From contig JAEZJM010000006.1 in NCBI GenBank assembly GCA_023415775.1, positions 1 to 24,097 on the forward strand: a stretch of DNA of 24,097 bases. The letters run 5' to 3'. The notes below the pieces were generated by a model that was not told the DNA's origin, did not search any database, and saw only the letters and a list, made by a program, of their open reading frames with translations. Of this stretch, positions 13,956-22,485 are shown in pieces (the stretch's first letter is position 1; every line of letters starts with the position of its first letter). The position numbers and the translations under genes are program-made. Source of the DNA: Bacillota bacterium. GTDB lineage: Bacteria > Bacillota > Negativicutes > Sporomusales > UBA7701.

Positions 13956-14722
13956 AGCTCAAGCACCTCCTCCGCCCAGAACACCGGACCGTCGCTGCAC
14001 ACCTTGCGGCGCTTGCCGTCCGTGCCGGCGCATGTACACGACAGGCACGCCCCCACGCCGCAGGCCATATGGTCCTCGAACGAAATCTGACACGGGATGC
14101 CCTTATCCCTCGCCAGCCTCGCCACCCCCTCCATCATCCGCAGGGGGCCGCAGGCGTAAATGCGGTCATACTTGCAATTCTCCAGCAGCTCGGGCAGCAG
14201 GTTGATCGTGAACCCCTTGCGCCCCATCGAGCCGTCGTCGGTCGTCACGTGGATGCTGCGGCACACGCCGAGAAAAACATTCCGCCACCACAGCTCCTCC
14301 TTCGTCCGTCCGCCCATCAGCGCCGTCACCGGCTTGGGGCAGAGCGCCTTGGCCAGAAACAGCAGCGGCGCCAGGCCCATGCCGCCGCCCACCAGCAGCG
14401 GCCGTTCGGTGTTCATATCGAAGCCGTTCCCGAGCGGCCCCATGCAGTCCACGAACTCGCCCGGCGGCAGCGACGCCAGCAGGGCCGTCCCCTGGCCGAC
14501 GATACGGTAAATCACCGTGATATTGCCCACCTCGCGGTCCACCTCGGCGATGCTCAGCGGCCTGCGCAGCAGCGGGTGATAGCTCTCCCCCACCCGCACA
14601 TGCACGAACTGCCCGGGCTGGGCTGCCCTGGCGATCGCCGGCGCGCCGAGGGTCAGCCGCTTGATCATCGGCGCAAGGCTGAAATGCTCGATGACAATGC
14701 CGTCAGCCACAATCTTAGACAA
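13952..14722 (-). CDS. pyrK: dihydroorotate dehydrogenase electron-transfer subunit
   Basis: The FAD and 2Fe-2S subunit that passes electrons from PyrD to NAD+. The FAD-binding RPLSIAEVD and the nucleotide-binding LVGGGMGLAPLLFLA are seen. The iron-sulfur cysteines lie in CGVGACLSCTC followed by a later VCSDGPVF cysteine. The frame is open further upstream. I place the start at TTG 14722 because GGAGGAGGGG ends 6 nt before it and the resulting N-terminus fits the family. ATG at 14743 is an alternative. The gene overlaps the carB stop by 8 bases. Confidence 0.92.
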   Translation of the reverse strand: MSKIVADGIVIEHFSLAPMIKRLTLGAPAIARAAQPGQFVHVRVGESYHPLLRRPLSIAEVDREVGNITVIYRIVGQGTALLASLPPGEFVDCMGPLGNGFDMNTERPLLVGGGMGLAPLLFLAKALCPKPVTALMGGRTKEELWWRNVFLGVCRSIHVTTDDGSMGRKGFTINLLPELLENCKYDRIYACGPLRMMEGVARLARDKGIPCQISFEDHMACGVGACLSCTCAGTDGKRRKVCSDGPVFWAEEVLEL

Positions 14723-17700
14723 GCGCGTCCCCTCCTCCGACATAATCCTGGAGGGCGAGCACATACACCAGCCGCCGCTCCTTCATAACTTCAAGCACCC
14801 GCAGCACCTCATGGGCGGTATCGATAGACGTCAGGCAGGGAATGGCGTGCTCCACCGTCGCGCGGCGGATGCGGAAACCGTCCCGTTCCGGCTCTTTGCC
14901 TTGGGTCAGGGTGTTGATAACCATATTAATCTTGCCGGCCTTGATCAGATCGATGATATTTATCCCGGACTCGCGCACCTTGAAAACCGTATATACTTCC
15001 AGGCCCAGCCCCTGCAAATACCTGGCCGTCCCCTCGGTCGCGATCAGCTTGTAGCCCAGCTCGACAAAGCTTTTCGCCAGTTCCCCGGCCTCTTCCTTGT
15101 CCTTGTCGGCCACGGTGAACAGCACCGAACCGGTGGCCGGGATGTTCATGCCCGCCGCCGTGATCGCCTTATACAGCGCCCGCGCGTAGTTGAAATCCAC
15201 GCCCATTACCTCGCCGGTCGACTTCATCTCCGGGCCGAGGGATATATCCACCTGCTGCATCTTGGCGAACGAGAACACCGGCGCCTTCACGGCCGTATAC
15301 TCCTGGTCGGGCAGCAGCCCGCCCTCGTAGCCCATCTCCCTGAGCGTCACGCCCATCGCCGCCTTGGTGGCCAGCTCGACCATCGGCACATTGGTCACCT
15401 TGCTCAAAAACGGGATGGTGCGGCTTGAGCGCGGGTTGACCTCCAGCACGTACACGGCTTCGTCCACCACCACGTACTGGATGTTGATCAGCCCCTTCAC
15501 CTTCAGGGCAAGGGCCAGCTTGTTCGTATAATCGACGATCGTGTCCATGACCGCCTGCGAAAGCGTCTGCGGCGGATACACCGCGATACTGTCGCCCGAA
15601 TGCACCCCGGCCCGCTCCACGTGCTCCATGATGCCGGGGATCAGCACCTCCGCCCCGTCGACGATCGCGTCCACCTCCACCTCGGTGCCCATCATATAAC
15701 GGTCGACCAGCACCGGGTGCTCGGCGGAAGCCTTCACCGCGTAGCGCATATAATCCATCAGCTCAGCCACATTGTAGACGATCTCCATCGCCCGGCCGCC
15801 CAGCACATATGACGGCCTCACCACCACCGGGAAGCCCACCTTCTCGGCCGCGGCCACCGCTTCCCCGGCGTTCGTCACCGTCGTGCCCTTCGGCCGCGGG
15901 ATGCTCAGCCTCTCCAGCAGCGCGTCGAACTTCTCACGGTCCTCCGCCTGATCGATATCGCCCACCGCCGTGCCGAAAATCGGCACCCCGGCCCTGGCCA
16001 GCGGCCCGGCCAGGTTGATAGCCGTCTGGCCGCCGAACTGGACGATAACACCCTCCGGCTTCTCCTTCTCGACGATGTTCAGCACGTCCTCGGCTGTCAG
16101 CGGTTCGAAATACAGCCGGTCCGACGTATCGAAGTCGGTGCTCACCGTCTCGGGGTTGTTGTTCACGATGATCGACTCGAAGCCCATATCGCGCAAGGCC
16201 CACACCGAATGGACCGAGCAGTAGTCGAACTCAATCCCCTGACCGATACGGATCGGGCCCGACCCCAGCACCATCACCTTGCGGCGGCCGGTCGTCGTCA
16301 CCTCGTCCTCCTGGGCGTACGTCGAGTAGTAGTAAGGCGTCACCGCCTCGAACTCGGCCGCGCACGTATCGACCATCTTATAGCACGGCGTTATCCCTTT
16401 ATCCTTGCGCAGTTGGCGGATGAAGTCGGTCGTGCAGCCCGTCAGCTCGGCAATCGAGCGGTCGGCGAACCCCATCTTCTTGGCCGCCGCCAGCAGCTCG
16501 CCGGTCAGATTCTGCTCCTTCAGCCGTTTCTCCATCGCCACGATAGCGGCGATCTTGCCTATGAACCAGCGGTCGATCGCCGTCACCCGGCAAATTTCCT
16601 CGATGCCGATGCCGCGGCGCAGCGCCTCGGCGATCACGAACGCCCGCTCGTCGTTGGCCAGCTTCAGGTTGTCGCGGACCTTCTCGGTGCTCAGCGCGGC
16701 AATCTCCGGGATATGGAGGCGGTGGAGGCCGATCTCCAGCGAACGGACCGCCTTTAAAAGCGCCCCCTCGAACGACCGGTCGATCGCCATCACCTCGCCC
16801 GTCGCCTTCATCTGCGTGCCAAGAATGCGGTCGGCAAAATTGAACTTGTCGAACGGCCAGCGCGGGAACTTCACCACACAGTAATCGAGCGTCGGCTCGT
16901 GGCAGGCCTTCGTCTTCTCCGTCACCGCGTTGACGATCTCATCCAGGTGGTAACCGATGGCGATCTTGCTCGCCACCTTGGCGATCGGGTAGCCCGTCGC
17001 CTTCGAAGCCAGCGCCGACGAACGGCTCACCCGCGGGTTGACCTCGATGACATAATACTGCGTGCTGTGCGGGTCGAGAGCGTACTGCACGTTGCAGCCT
17101 CCCTCGATGCCCAGCGCCCTGATGATCGTCAGCGACGCCGTCCGCAGCATCTGGTACTCGTAGTCGGTCAGCGTCTGCGACGGCGCCACCACGATGCTGT
17201 CGCCCGTGTGGATGCCCACCGGATCGAAATTCTCCATATTACAGACCGTGATGCAGGTATTGTTCGCGTCCCGCATCACCTCGTACTCGATCTCCTTCCA
17301 GCCGGCCACGCTCCGCTCCACCAGCACCTGGCCGATGGGGCTGTGCTTCAGACCGCGGATGACGATATCCTTCAGCTCCGACTCGTTCGCCGCGATGCCG
17401 CCGCCCGTGCCGCCCAGCGTATAAGCCGGGCGGATGATGAGCGGGAAGCCGATCTTGGCGGCAAACGCCTGCGCGCTCGCCAGGTCCTCCACGATCACGC
17501 TCTCCGGCACCGGCTGGCCAATCTCCTCCATCGTCTGCTTGAAAAGCTCGCGGTCCTCGGCCTTCCTGATCGCCTCCAGCGGCGTCCCCAGCAGCACCAC
17601 GCCGTACTTATCCAGCACGCCGCGCTTGGCCACCTCGACCGCCATATTCAGCCCCACCTGGCCGCCGAGCGTCGGCAGCAGCCCGTCCGGCCGCTCCTTG

Positions 17701-17936
17701 TCGATAACCTCGGCCACGAACTCCGGGGTGATCGGCTCGATATACACCCGGTCGGCGATATTCGCGTCCGTCATAATCGTCGCCGGGTTGGAGTTTATCA
17801 GCACCACCTCGAGGCCCTCCTCCTTGAGGGCCCGGCAGGCCTGGGTGCCGGCGTAGTCGAACTCGGCCGCCTGGCCGATCACGATCGGCCCCGACCCGAT
17901 AACCATAACCTTCTTAAGCTTTGTATTTTTCGGCAC
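14715..17936 (-). CDS. carB: carbamoyl-phosphate synthase large subunit
   Basis: A 1073-residue protein of normal length. It makes carbamoyl phosphate from bicarbonate, two ATP and ammonia supplied by CarA. The two homologous ATP-grasp halves are visible: MVIGSGPIVIGQAAEFDYAG opens the first, and MVLGSGPIRIGQGIEFDY near 560 opens the second. EVNPRVSRSSALASKATG and EVNPRSSRTIPFLSKVTN are the matching metal/ATP-site motifs. The last 140 residues form the MGS-like allosteric domain. GTG start, 2 nt after the carA stop codon, with its ribosome site (AAGGGGGGG) overlapping the carA end. The only carA/carB pair in the window lies in the pyr operon, so it serves pyrimidines and perhaps arginine. Confidence 0.97.
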   Translation of the reverse strand: MPKNTKLKKVMVIGSGPIVIGQAAEFDYAGTQACRALKEEGLEVVLINSNPATIMTDANIADRVYIEPITPEFVAEVIDKERPDGLLPTLGGQVGLNMAVEVAKRGVLDKYGVVLLGTPLEAIRKAEDRELFKQTMEEIGQPVPESVIVEDLASAQAFAAKIGFPLIIRPAYTLGGTGGGIAANESELKDIVIRGLKHSPIGQVLVERSVAGWKEIEYEVMRDANNTCITVCNMENFDPVGIHTGDSIVVAPSQTLTDYEYQMLRTASLTIIRALGIEGGCNVQYALDPHSTQYYVIEVNPRVSRSSALASKATGYPIAKVASKIAIGYHLDEIVNAVTEKTKACHEPTLDYCVVKFPRWPFDKFNFADRILGTQMKATGEVMAIDRSFEGALLKAVRSLEIGLHRLHIPEIAALSTEKVRDNLKLANDERAFVIAEALRRGIGIEEICRVTAIDRWFIGKIAAIVAMEKRLKEQNLTGELLAAAKKMGFADRSIAELTGCTTDFIRQLRKDKGITPCYKMVDTCAAEFEAVTPYYYSTYAQEDEVTTTGRRKVMVLGSGPIRIGQGIEFDYCSVHSVWALRDMGFESIIVNNNPETVSTDFDTSDRLYFEPLTAEDVLNIVEKEKPEGVIVQFGGQTAINLAGPLARAGVPIFGTAVGDIDQAEDREKFDALLERLSIPRPKGTTVTNAGEAVAAAEKVGFPVVVRPSYVLGGRAMEIVYNVAELMDYMRYAVKASAEHPVLVDRYMMGTEVEVDAIVDGAEVLIPGIMEHVERAGVHSGDSIAVYPPQTLSQAVMDTIVDYTNKLALALKVKGLINIQYVVVDEAVYVLEVNPRSSRTIPFLSKVTNVPMVELATKAAMGVTLREMGYEGGLLPDQEYTAVKAPVFSFAKMQQVDISLGPEMKSTGEVMGVDFNYARALYKAITAAGMNIPATGSVLFTVADKDKEEAGELAKSFVELGYKLIATEGTARYLQGLGLEVYTVFKVRESGINIIDLIKAGKINMVINTLTQGKEPERDGFRIRRATVEHAIPCLTSIDTAHEVLRVLEVMKERRLVYVLALQDYVGGGDALV

Positions 17937-17938
17937 CC

Positions 17939-19003
17939 TTACCCCCCCTTCCGCAGCAGTTCCATATATTCGTCGAACAGATACGTGTTGTCGTCCGGCC
18001 CCGGAGCCGCCTCAGGGTGGTACTGCACCGAAAAGATCGGCAGCTCCCTGTGCCTCATCCCCTCGATCGTCCCGTCGTTCACCGCCCGGTGGGTCACGAT
18101 ATAATCCTTGCCCGCCAGCGTCGCCTCCTCCACCGCGTAGCCGTGATTCTGCGACGTTATATACACCCGCCCGGTAGCCAGATCCCTCACCGGATGGTTG
18201 GCGCCGCGGTGGCCGAACTTCAGCTTGTACGTATCCGCCCCCGACGCCAGCGCCAGCAGCTGGTGGCCCAGGCAGATGCCGAAAATCGGCTTCCTGCCCA
18301 TTAGCTCCTTCACCGCCTGAATCGACTTCGGCACATCTTTCGGGTCGCCCGGGCCGTTCGACAGAAACACCCCCGCGAAACCGCGGCCCAGGATATCAGC
18401 TGCCGGCGTATCGGCCGGGAACACCGTCAGATCGCAGCCCGCCTTCACCAGCGAATTCAATATATTGCGCTTGATACCGTAATCCAGCACCGCCACCCGC
18501 GGCCCCTCGGCCGGCATGCGGTACACCTCCTGCGGCGTCACCTCCGCCACCACCGCGAGCTCCGGCGGGCGGCCAAACAGCTCCTTTATCTCCTCCGCCC
18601 CCGCGTCCGCGGGCACGATAACACCCTTCATCGTACCCGCCGAGCGGATGCGGCGCGTCACCGCCCGCGTATCCACCCCGTGGATGCACGGGATGCCGCG
18701 GCTCAGCAGATACTGCGGCAGGCTGCACTCCGTCTGCCAGTTGCTCGGCTCGCCGGCCAGCTCGCTGATCACGAACCCCCGCACATAAGACTTTATCGCC
18801 TGGTCGTATATCGCCGCCGTACCGTAATTGCCGATCAGCGGATACGTCATCGTCACGATCTGGCCGCAGTACGAAGGATCGGTCAGCACCTCCTGGTAGC
18901 CGGTCATGCCCGTGTTGAACACAACCTCGCCCACCGTCCGCTCGCGGCTTATCACCTCGCCGGCGAAAACGCTGCCGTCCTCCAGAATTAGTTTTCCGAT
19001 CAT
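17939..19003 (-). CDS. carA: carbamoyl-phosphate synthase small subunit (glutaminase)
   Basis: A 354-residue glutamine amidotransferase that releases ammonia for CarB. The class I triad is complete: Cys244 in FGICLGHQ, with His329 and Glu331 in QYHPEAAPGP. The N-terminal half (TGMTGYQEVLTDPSY) is the CarA-specific domain. ATG start with GGAGG 8 nt upstream. The start shares the four bases ATGA with the pyrC stop, a sign of coupled translation. Confidence 0.97.
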   Translation of the reverse strand: MIGKLILEDGSVFAGEVISRERTVGEVVFNTGMTGYQEVLTDPSYCGQIVTMTYPLIGNYGTAAIYDQAIKSYVRGFVISELAGEPSNWQTECSLPQYLLSRGIPCIHGVDTRAVTRRIRSAGTMKGVIVPADAGAEEIKELFGRPPELAVVAEVTPQEVYRMPAEGPRVAVLDYGIKRNILNSLVKAGCDLTVFPADTPAADILGRGFAGVFLSNGPGDPKDVPKSIQAVKELMGRKPIFGICLGHQLLALASGADTYKLKFGHRGANHPVRDLATGRVYITSQNHGYAVEEATLAGKDYIVTHRAVNDGTIEGMRHRELPIFSVQYHPEAAPGPDDNTYLFDEYMELLRKGG

Positions 19004-20289
19004 CCATATACCTCCCCGTTCCTCATCACAAAGCGTCCGCCGACAATCGTCGCCACCGCCCTGCCTTTAAGCCTCTTACCCTCAAACGGGGTACACTTGC
19101 CCCGCGTATAAAACTTCTCGCTCTCCACCGTCCACTCCGCCTCCGGGTCCAGCACCGTAATATCCGCCGCCGCCCCCGCCTTCAGGCTGCCCGCCTCCAG
19201 GCCGAGCACGCGCGCCGGCGCCGCCGTCAGCTTCTCCACGATCTCCGGCAGCGTCAGCTTGCCGCTATGGTATAACCCCGTCAGCACCACGCCCGCCGCC
19301 GTCTCCAGGCCGGCGAACCCGCTCGGCGCGTAGCGGAACTCCATATCCTTCTCCTCATAAGCGTGCGGCGCATGGTCGGTCGCGATGCAGTCGATCGTCC
19401 CGTCCTTCAGTCCGGCCACCAGCGCGTCCACATGCTCCTGCGACCTAAGCGGCGGATTTACCTTCGTCGCCGGGTCGTAGCCGATCACCGCCTCATCCGT
19501 AAGCGTCAGATTATGCGGCGTCGCCTCGGCCGTCACCTTCACGCCCCGCGCCTTGGCCCGGCGGATAAGCTCCACCGCCCCCGCCGTGCTCACATGGGCC
19601 ACATGCAGCCGTCCGCCCGTATACTCCGCCAGCATGATATCGCGGCCCACCGCGATATCCTCGGCCACCGCCGGCCGGCCCTTCAGGCCCAGCATCGCCG
19701 ACACCGCGCCCTCGTGCATAAAGCCGTCCTCGACCAGCGACTCCTCCTCCGCGTGCGAAATAATCAGCCCGCCGAACATCCCGGCGTACTCCAGCCCCGT
19801 CCGCAGGATACGGGCGCTATTCACATGGTGGCCATCGTCCGACAGCGCCACCGCTCCGGCCAGCAGCATATCGCCGACCTCCGCCAGCTCCTTGCCCTCC
19901 TGGCCCTTCGTCAGCGCGCCGATAACCTTCACATTCACCACGCCCTCCAACTCGGCGCGGCGGATCAGGCCGTTCACCAGCACCGCGTTATCCACCGCCG
20001 GCCGCGTGTTCGGCATACTGCACACCGTCGTAAACCCGCCGGCCGCAGCCGCCCGCGTCCCCGAAGAGTAATCCTCCTTCGCCTCCTGGCCGGGCTCGCG
20101 GAGATGCGCGTGCATATCGATAAAACCGGGCGCCACCACCAGGCCGCAGGCGTCGAAAACCTCCGCCCCGCCGGCGTCGATATCGCCGCCGACCCTCGCG
20201 ATCACGCCGTCCTCGATCAGAACATCGCCAACCTTATCCAGCTTCTGCGCCGGGTCGATTATCCGGCCGCCTTTAAGCAGTAGTTTCAA
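19000..20289 (-). CDS. pyrC: dihydroorotase
   Basis: A 429-residue zinc amidohydrolase that cyclises carbamoyl aspartate to dihydroorotate. Zinc ligands are seen at His60 and His62 in FIDMHAHLREPG, and the catalytic aspartate region reads CIATDHAPHA in the C-terminal third. Length and motifs fit the Bacillus-type (class I) enzyme. TTG start with GGGAGGG 7 nt upstream. The gene overlaps the end of pyrB by 17 bases, so the pair is translationally coupled. Confidence 0.96.
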   Translation of the reverse strand: MKLLLKGGRIIDPAQKLDKVGDVLIEDGVIARVGGDIDAGGAEVFDACGLVVAPGFIDMHAHLREPGQEAKEDYSSGTRAAAAGGFTTVCSMPNTRPAVDNAVLVNGLIRRAELEGVVNVKVIGALTKGQEGKELAEVGDMLLAGAVALSDDGHHVNSARILRTGLEYAGMFGGLIISHAEEESLVEDGFMHEGAVSAMLGLKGRPAVAEDIAVGRDIMLAEYTGGRLHVAHVSTAGAVELIRRAKARGVKVTAEATPHNLTLTDEAVIGYDPATKVNPPLRSQEHVDALVAGLKDGTIDCIATDHAPHAYEEKDMEFRYAPSGFAGLETAAGVVLTGLYHSGKLTLPEIVEKLTAAPARVLGLEAGSLKAGAAADITVLDPEAEWTVESEKFYTRGKCTPFEGKRLKGRAVATIVGGRFVMRNGEVYG

Positions 20290-21229
20290 CTTTAGTCCCT
20301 CCCATCAGCACAAGGAACAGAATCGCCATCCGCACAGCCAGGCCGTTCTTCACCTGCTCCTGGATGACCGACTGATCGCTGTACGCCACATCCGGCGCGA
20401 TCTCCAGCCCCCGGTTCATCGGGCCGGGATGCATCACCAGCGCGTCCGGTTTGGCCAGATTCAGCCTCGCCTTATTAATCCCGAAAATGCGCGCATACTC
20501 GCGGGCCGTCGGGAAAAGTCCCTTCTGCTGGCGTTCCTTCTGGATGCGGAGGATATTCACCACATCCGCCCCCTCCAGCGCCGGCTCCACCCGGTCGTAC
20601 ACCTGCACACCCATCCTGTCCATATCGCGGGGCAGCAGCGTCCGCGGACCCGCCACCCTCACCTCGGCTCCCAGCTTCAAGAGCGCCCAGATATTCGAAC
20701 GCGCCACCCGGCTATGGAGGATATCGCCCACGATCGCCACCTTCAGCCCGGCGATATCGCCCTTCTTCTCCTTAATCGAAAACATATCCAGCAGCCCCTG
20801 CGTCGGATGCTCGTGCTGCCCGTCGCCGGCATTCACGATCACCGGCTTCACCACCTTGGCCGCGTAGTGCGACGACCCCTCGGCCTCGTGGCGCATCACG
20901 ATCACATCCACCCCCATAGCCTCCACCGTCAGCAGCGTGTCCCGCAGGCTCTCGCCCTTCACCACGCTAGAGGCGCTTGTCGTGATATTCACCACATCCG
21001 CCCCCAGATACTTGCCGGCCAGCTCGAAAGAAGTCCTCGTCCGCGTACTCGGCTCGAAGAACAGATTCACGATCGACTTGCCCCTCAGCGTCGGCACCTT
21101 CTTGATATCCCGGTCGATGATATTCTTCATCTCGCGGGCCGTATCGAGAATCAGCTCCATCTCCGGCACGCTCATCCCCTGCAGCTCCAAAATATCCCGT
21201 CCGCGCAGCGAAACCTGGCTTTTCGTCAT
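20273..21229 (-). CDS. pyrB: aspartate carbamoyltransferase catalytic subunit
   Basis: A 318-residue enzyme joining carbamoyl phosphate and aspartate, the committed step. The carbamoyl-phosphate loop STRTRTS (61-67) and HEHPTQGLLD (139-148) are intact, as is the LVMHPGPMNRG segment near the end. No pyrI is present, as in Bacillus-type systems. The frame is open to 21370, but that extension would translate the RNA leader. The ATG at 21229 has GGGAGGAG about 9 nt upstream and fits the family. It is the first gene of the operon, preceded by a two-unit PyrR-type leader. Confidence 0.96.
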   Translation of the reverse strand: MTKSQVSLRGRDILELQGMSVPEMELILDTAREMKNIIDRDIKKVPTLRGKSIVNLFFEPSTRTRTSFELAGKYLGADVVNITTSASSVVKGESLRDTLLTVEAMGVDVIVMRHEAEGSSHYAAKVVKPVIVNAGDGQHEHPTQGLLDMFSIKEKKGDIAGLKVAIVGDILHSRVARSNIWALLKLGAEVRVAGPRTLLPRDMDRMGVQVYDRVEPALEGADVVNILRIQKERQQKGLFPTAREYARIFGINKARLNLAKPDALVMHPGPMNRGLEIAPDVAYSDQSVIQEQVKNGLAVRMAILFLVLMGGTKVETTA

Positions 21230-21292
21230 CAGCCTCTCTCCTCCCGTTCTCTCTTCCATATGATACCCAAGCCTGGCTCCCCGCTTCCCGGA

Positions 21293-21332
21293 CAAATTAA
21301 AGCCCTCTCGGCACACCAAGGCGCGAGAAGGC
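21293..21332 (-). terminator. pyr leader terminator 2 (attenuator)
   Basis: In the minus-strand RNA, GCCTTCTCG pairs with CGAGAGGGC (9 bp, one G-U) around a 13-nt loop. TTTAATTT follows. It lies between the second PyrR-binding hairpin and pyrB, the position expected for a PyrR-controlled attenuator. Confidence 0.8.
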
Positions 21333-21355
21333 CATACAAACCCTTCGTATAGTTC

Positions 21356-21386
21356 CCTTCCCGGCCTCACAGGACCAGTTTAAAGG
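21356..21386 (-). promoter_or_regulatory. PyrR-binding RNA hairpin 2 (anti-antiterminator)
   Basis: The RNA contains CCTTTAAACTGGTCCTGTG then AGGCCGGGAAGG. A CTGGTC-type stem closes a CTGTGA hexaloop, matching the CNGNGA loop of PyrR sites, and the CCTT/AAGG base stem closes below. PyrR with UMP bound would stabilise it and favour termination. Confidence 0.85.
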
Positions 21387-21404
21387 TACCATATTATCAC
21401 AATA

Positions 21405-21434
21405 GCCTCCCCGCGTGTGAGCACGCAAGAAGGC
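21405..21434 (-). terminator. pyr leader hairpin 1 (terminator-like)
   Basis: In the minus-strand RNA, GCCTTCTTGCGTG pairs with CACGCGGGGAGGC (13 bp, with G-U pairs) around CTCA. The tail TATTGTGATAATAT is only moderately U-rich, so this may be a weaker first attenuator. Confidence 0.65.
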
Positions 21435-21452
21435 CAATCCTCGGCATCAGAT

Positions 21453-21483
21453 CCTTCCCGGTCTCACAGGACCAGCTTAAAGG
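21453..21483 (-). promoter_or_regulatory. PyrR-binding RNA hairpin 1
   Basis: The RNA contains CCTTTAAGCTGGTCCTGTG then AGACCGGGAAGG, nearly identical to the second site. It has the same hexaloop CTGTGA and the same CCTT/AAGG base. It starts about 12 nt after the predicted transcription start. Confidence 0.85.
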
Positions 21484-21501
21484 CTATATGTTATTGTCAA
21501 T

Positions 21502-21531
21502 ATTCTACCACCCCTTGGTTATTCGTGTCAA
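21502..21531 (-). promoter_or_regulatory. sigma-A promoter of the pyr operon
   Basis: Minus strand: perfect -35 TTGACA (21526-21531), 18-bp spacer, -10 TAGAAT (21502-21507). Predicted start is near 21495, just ahead of the first PyrR site. Confidence 0.85.
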
Positions 21532-21535
21532 CAGG

Positions 21536-21660
21536 GGAAGGCGCTTCAAAAATCCATCTGCGGCGTTGCTCCTCAGAGCGCTTGCTAGCGTACATCCGAG
21601 TACGCGTCGCGGCGCGCTCTTCCGGTGCGCCTTGCACCTGGAGCTTTTGAAACGCCTTCC
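21536..21660. repeat. dispersed repeat, copy B (125 bp)
   Basis: The ends are inverted repeats, GGAAGGCGCTTCAAAA against TTTTGAAACGCCTTCC, at 15 of 16 positions. The interior shares CCATCTGC-GCGTTG and GCGCTTGCTAGCGTAC with the inverse of the 12849-13030 element, so both belong to one family in opposite orientation. It ends 5 bp from the pyr -35 box. Confidence 0.78.
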
Positions 21661-21698
21661 GGCAATTCCTTATTAAGGGTTAGAACGCACCGAACCCA

Positions 21699-21727
21699 TT
21701 ACAGGGAAATATATCGTTATATAGAAT
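21699..21727 (+). promoter_or_regulatory. sigma-A promoter of the orphan gene
   Basis: TTACAG (21699-21704), 17-bp spacer, TAGAAT (21722-21727), about 40 nt before the GTG start. Confidence 0.55.
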
Positions 21728-21772
21728 GGTAATAATTAATCAATACAAATACCTAATATAGTAGGTGACGGT

Positions 21773-22255
21773 GTGAATTCAGAACTAAGAGAATTATTAC
21801 TAAGTGTCGATGACCCTAACGAATGGGAATTCCCTAATGGATTTAATTATTACGAAGCAATCGGGAAGGTTAAAAACATTAAGACCCTAGTTGAAAGCGT
21901 CCTGGAGCATACACTTGAAATTGACGAGTGTGTACAAGATGCTTCATATTTTACAGAGTTATATATTTTGGAAGAAAACCAACGAAAAAGCAGGAATGCT
22001 GGTAAAGGTCATATTCATTACGTTGATTTTGCCATTAGATTTTCAGCCTTCGGCAGCTTGGTTTCAATATACAGTAGCCATTTTAATACGGATTTTCTAC
22101 AAAAATACCCTGTCGATAGGATATTGAATATACTTAAAGATAATGGATATGTTTTTGTCGAAGCTAGTTTGCTACAAGAGCCTTATGATGGTCTTCACAG
22201 TAAATTGCACAATAGCGGTGTCTCTTGGTGGAATAGGTATTTCGACTACCTATAG
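21773..22255 (+). CDS. hypothetical protein, 160 aa, AT-rich
   Basis: A soluble acidic protein without signal peptide or membrane segment, ending in SWWNRYFDYL. I do not recognise a family with certainty. Size, acidity and the aromatic end are similar in style to immunity proteins of polymorphic toxin systems, but no toxin gene is adjacent. The start is GTG with AGGTG 5 nt upstream. It is much more AT-rich than the pyr operon and is flanked by two GC-rich palindromic repeats, which suggests it arrived as a small cargo island. Confidence 0.72.
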   Translation: MNSELRELLLSVDDPNEWEFPNGFNYYEAIGKVKNIKTLVESVLEHTLEIDECVQDASYFTELYILEENQRKSRNAGKGHIHYVDFAIRFSAFGSLVSIYSSHFNTDFLQKYPVDRILNILKDNGYVFVEASLLQEPYDGLHSKLHNSGVSWWNRYFDYL

Positions 22256-22271
22256 CGCCAAAGAATCCAAT

Positions 22272-22382
22272 TGTCGCCTCTCGCTCGCCGTCCGTGGCTC
22301 GCGCCGGTCACCGCACCCGCAAGGGGTAGGCTGCGGCTCTAAGCGCTAAAGCGCTACGAGCCACGCACTCCTCGCTCTGACA
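22272..22382. repeat. GC-rich palindromic segment
   Basis: CGTGGCTCG (22293-22301) is the inverse of CGAGCCACG (22357-22365), with a weaker outer match between TGTCG near 22272 and TGACA near 22380. An inner AGCGCTAAAGCGCT hairpin lies at 22342-22355. No ORF is credible. Some runs (GGCTC, CACCGCACC, ACCC-AT-GCCGGG up to about 22410) resemble parts of the 8807-9012 element, but a shared family is unproven. Confidence 0.5.
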
Positions 22383-22439
22383 CGGAGGGTTGACCCCATG
22401 CCGGGGACGCTGCAGGCGGAAAAAGACGCGGATAAACAA

Positions 22440-22469
22440 AAAAACTCCCGGATTTCTCCGGGAGTTTTT
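22440..22469. terminator. bidirectional terminator
   Basis: A 13-bp perfect stem, AAAAACTCCCGGA with TCCGGGAGTTTTT, has a 4-nt loop and T runs on both strands. It ends the lipoprotein gene and any plus-strand transcript from the orphan gene. Confidence 0.92.
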
Positions 22470-22485
22470 CGGCTCACAGCACACC

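Noticed and set aside
13083..14205. Long plus-strand ORFs opposite pyrD, pyrK, carB, pyrC and pyrB
   Set aside because: These are antisense shadows typical of GC-rich genes. The minus-strand products have complete catalytic motifs.
21230..21370. N-terminal extension of PyrB to 21370
   Set aside because: It would translate the attenuator terminator and its surroundings. The extension has no similarity to the ATCase family, and the ATG at 21229 has a good ribosome site.
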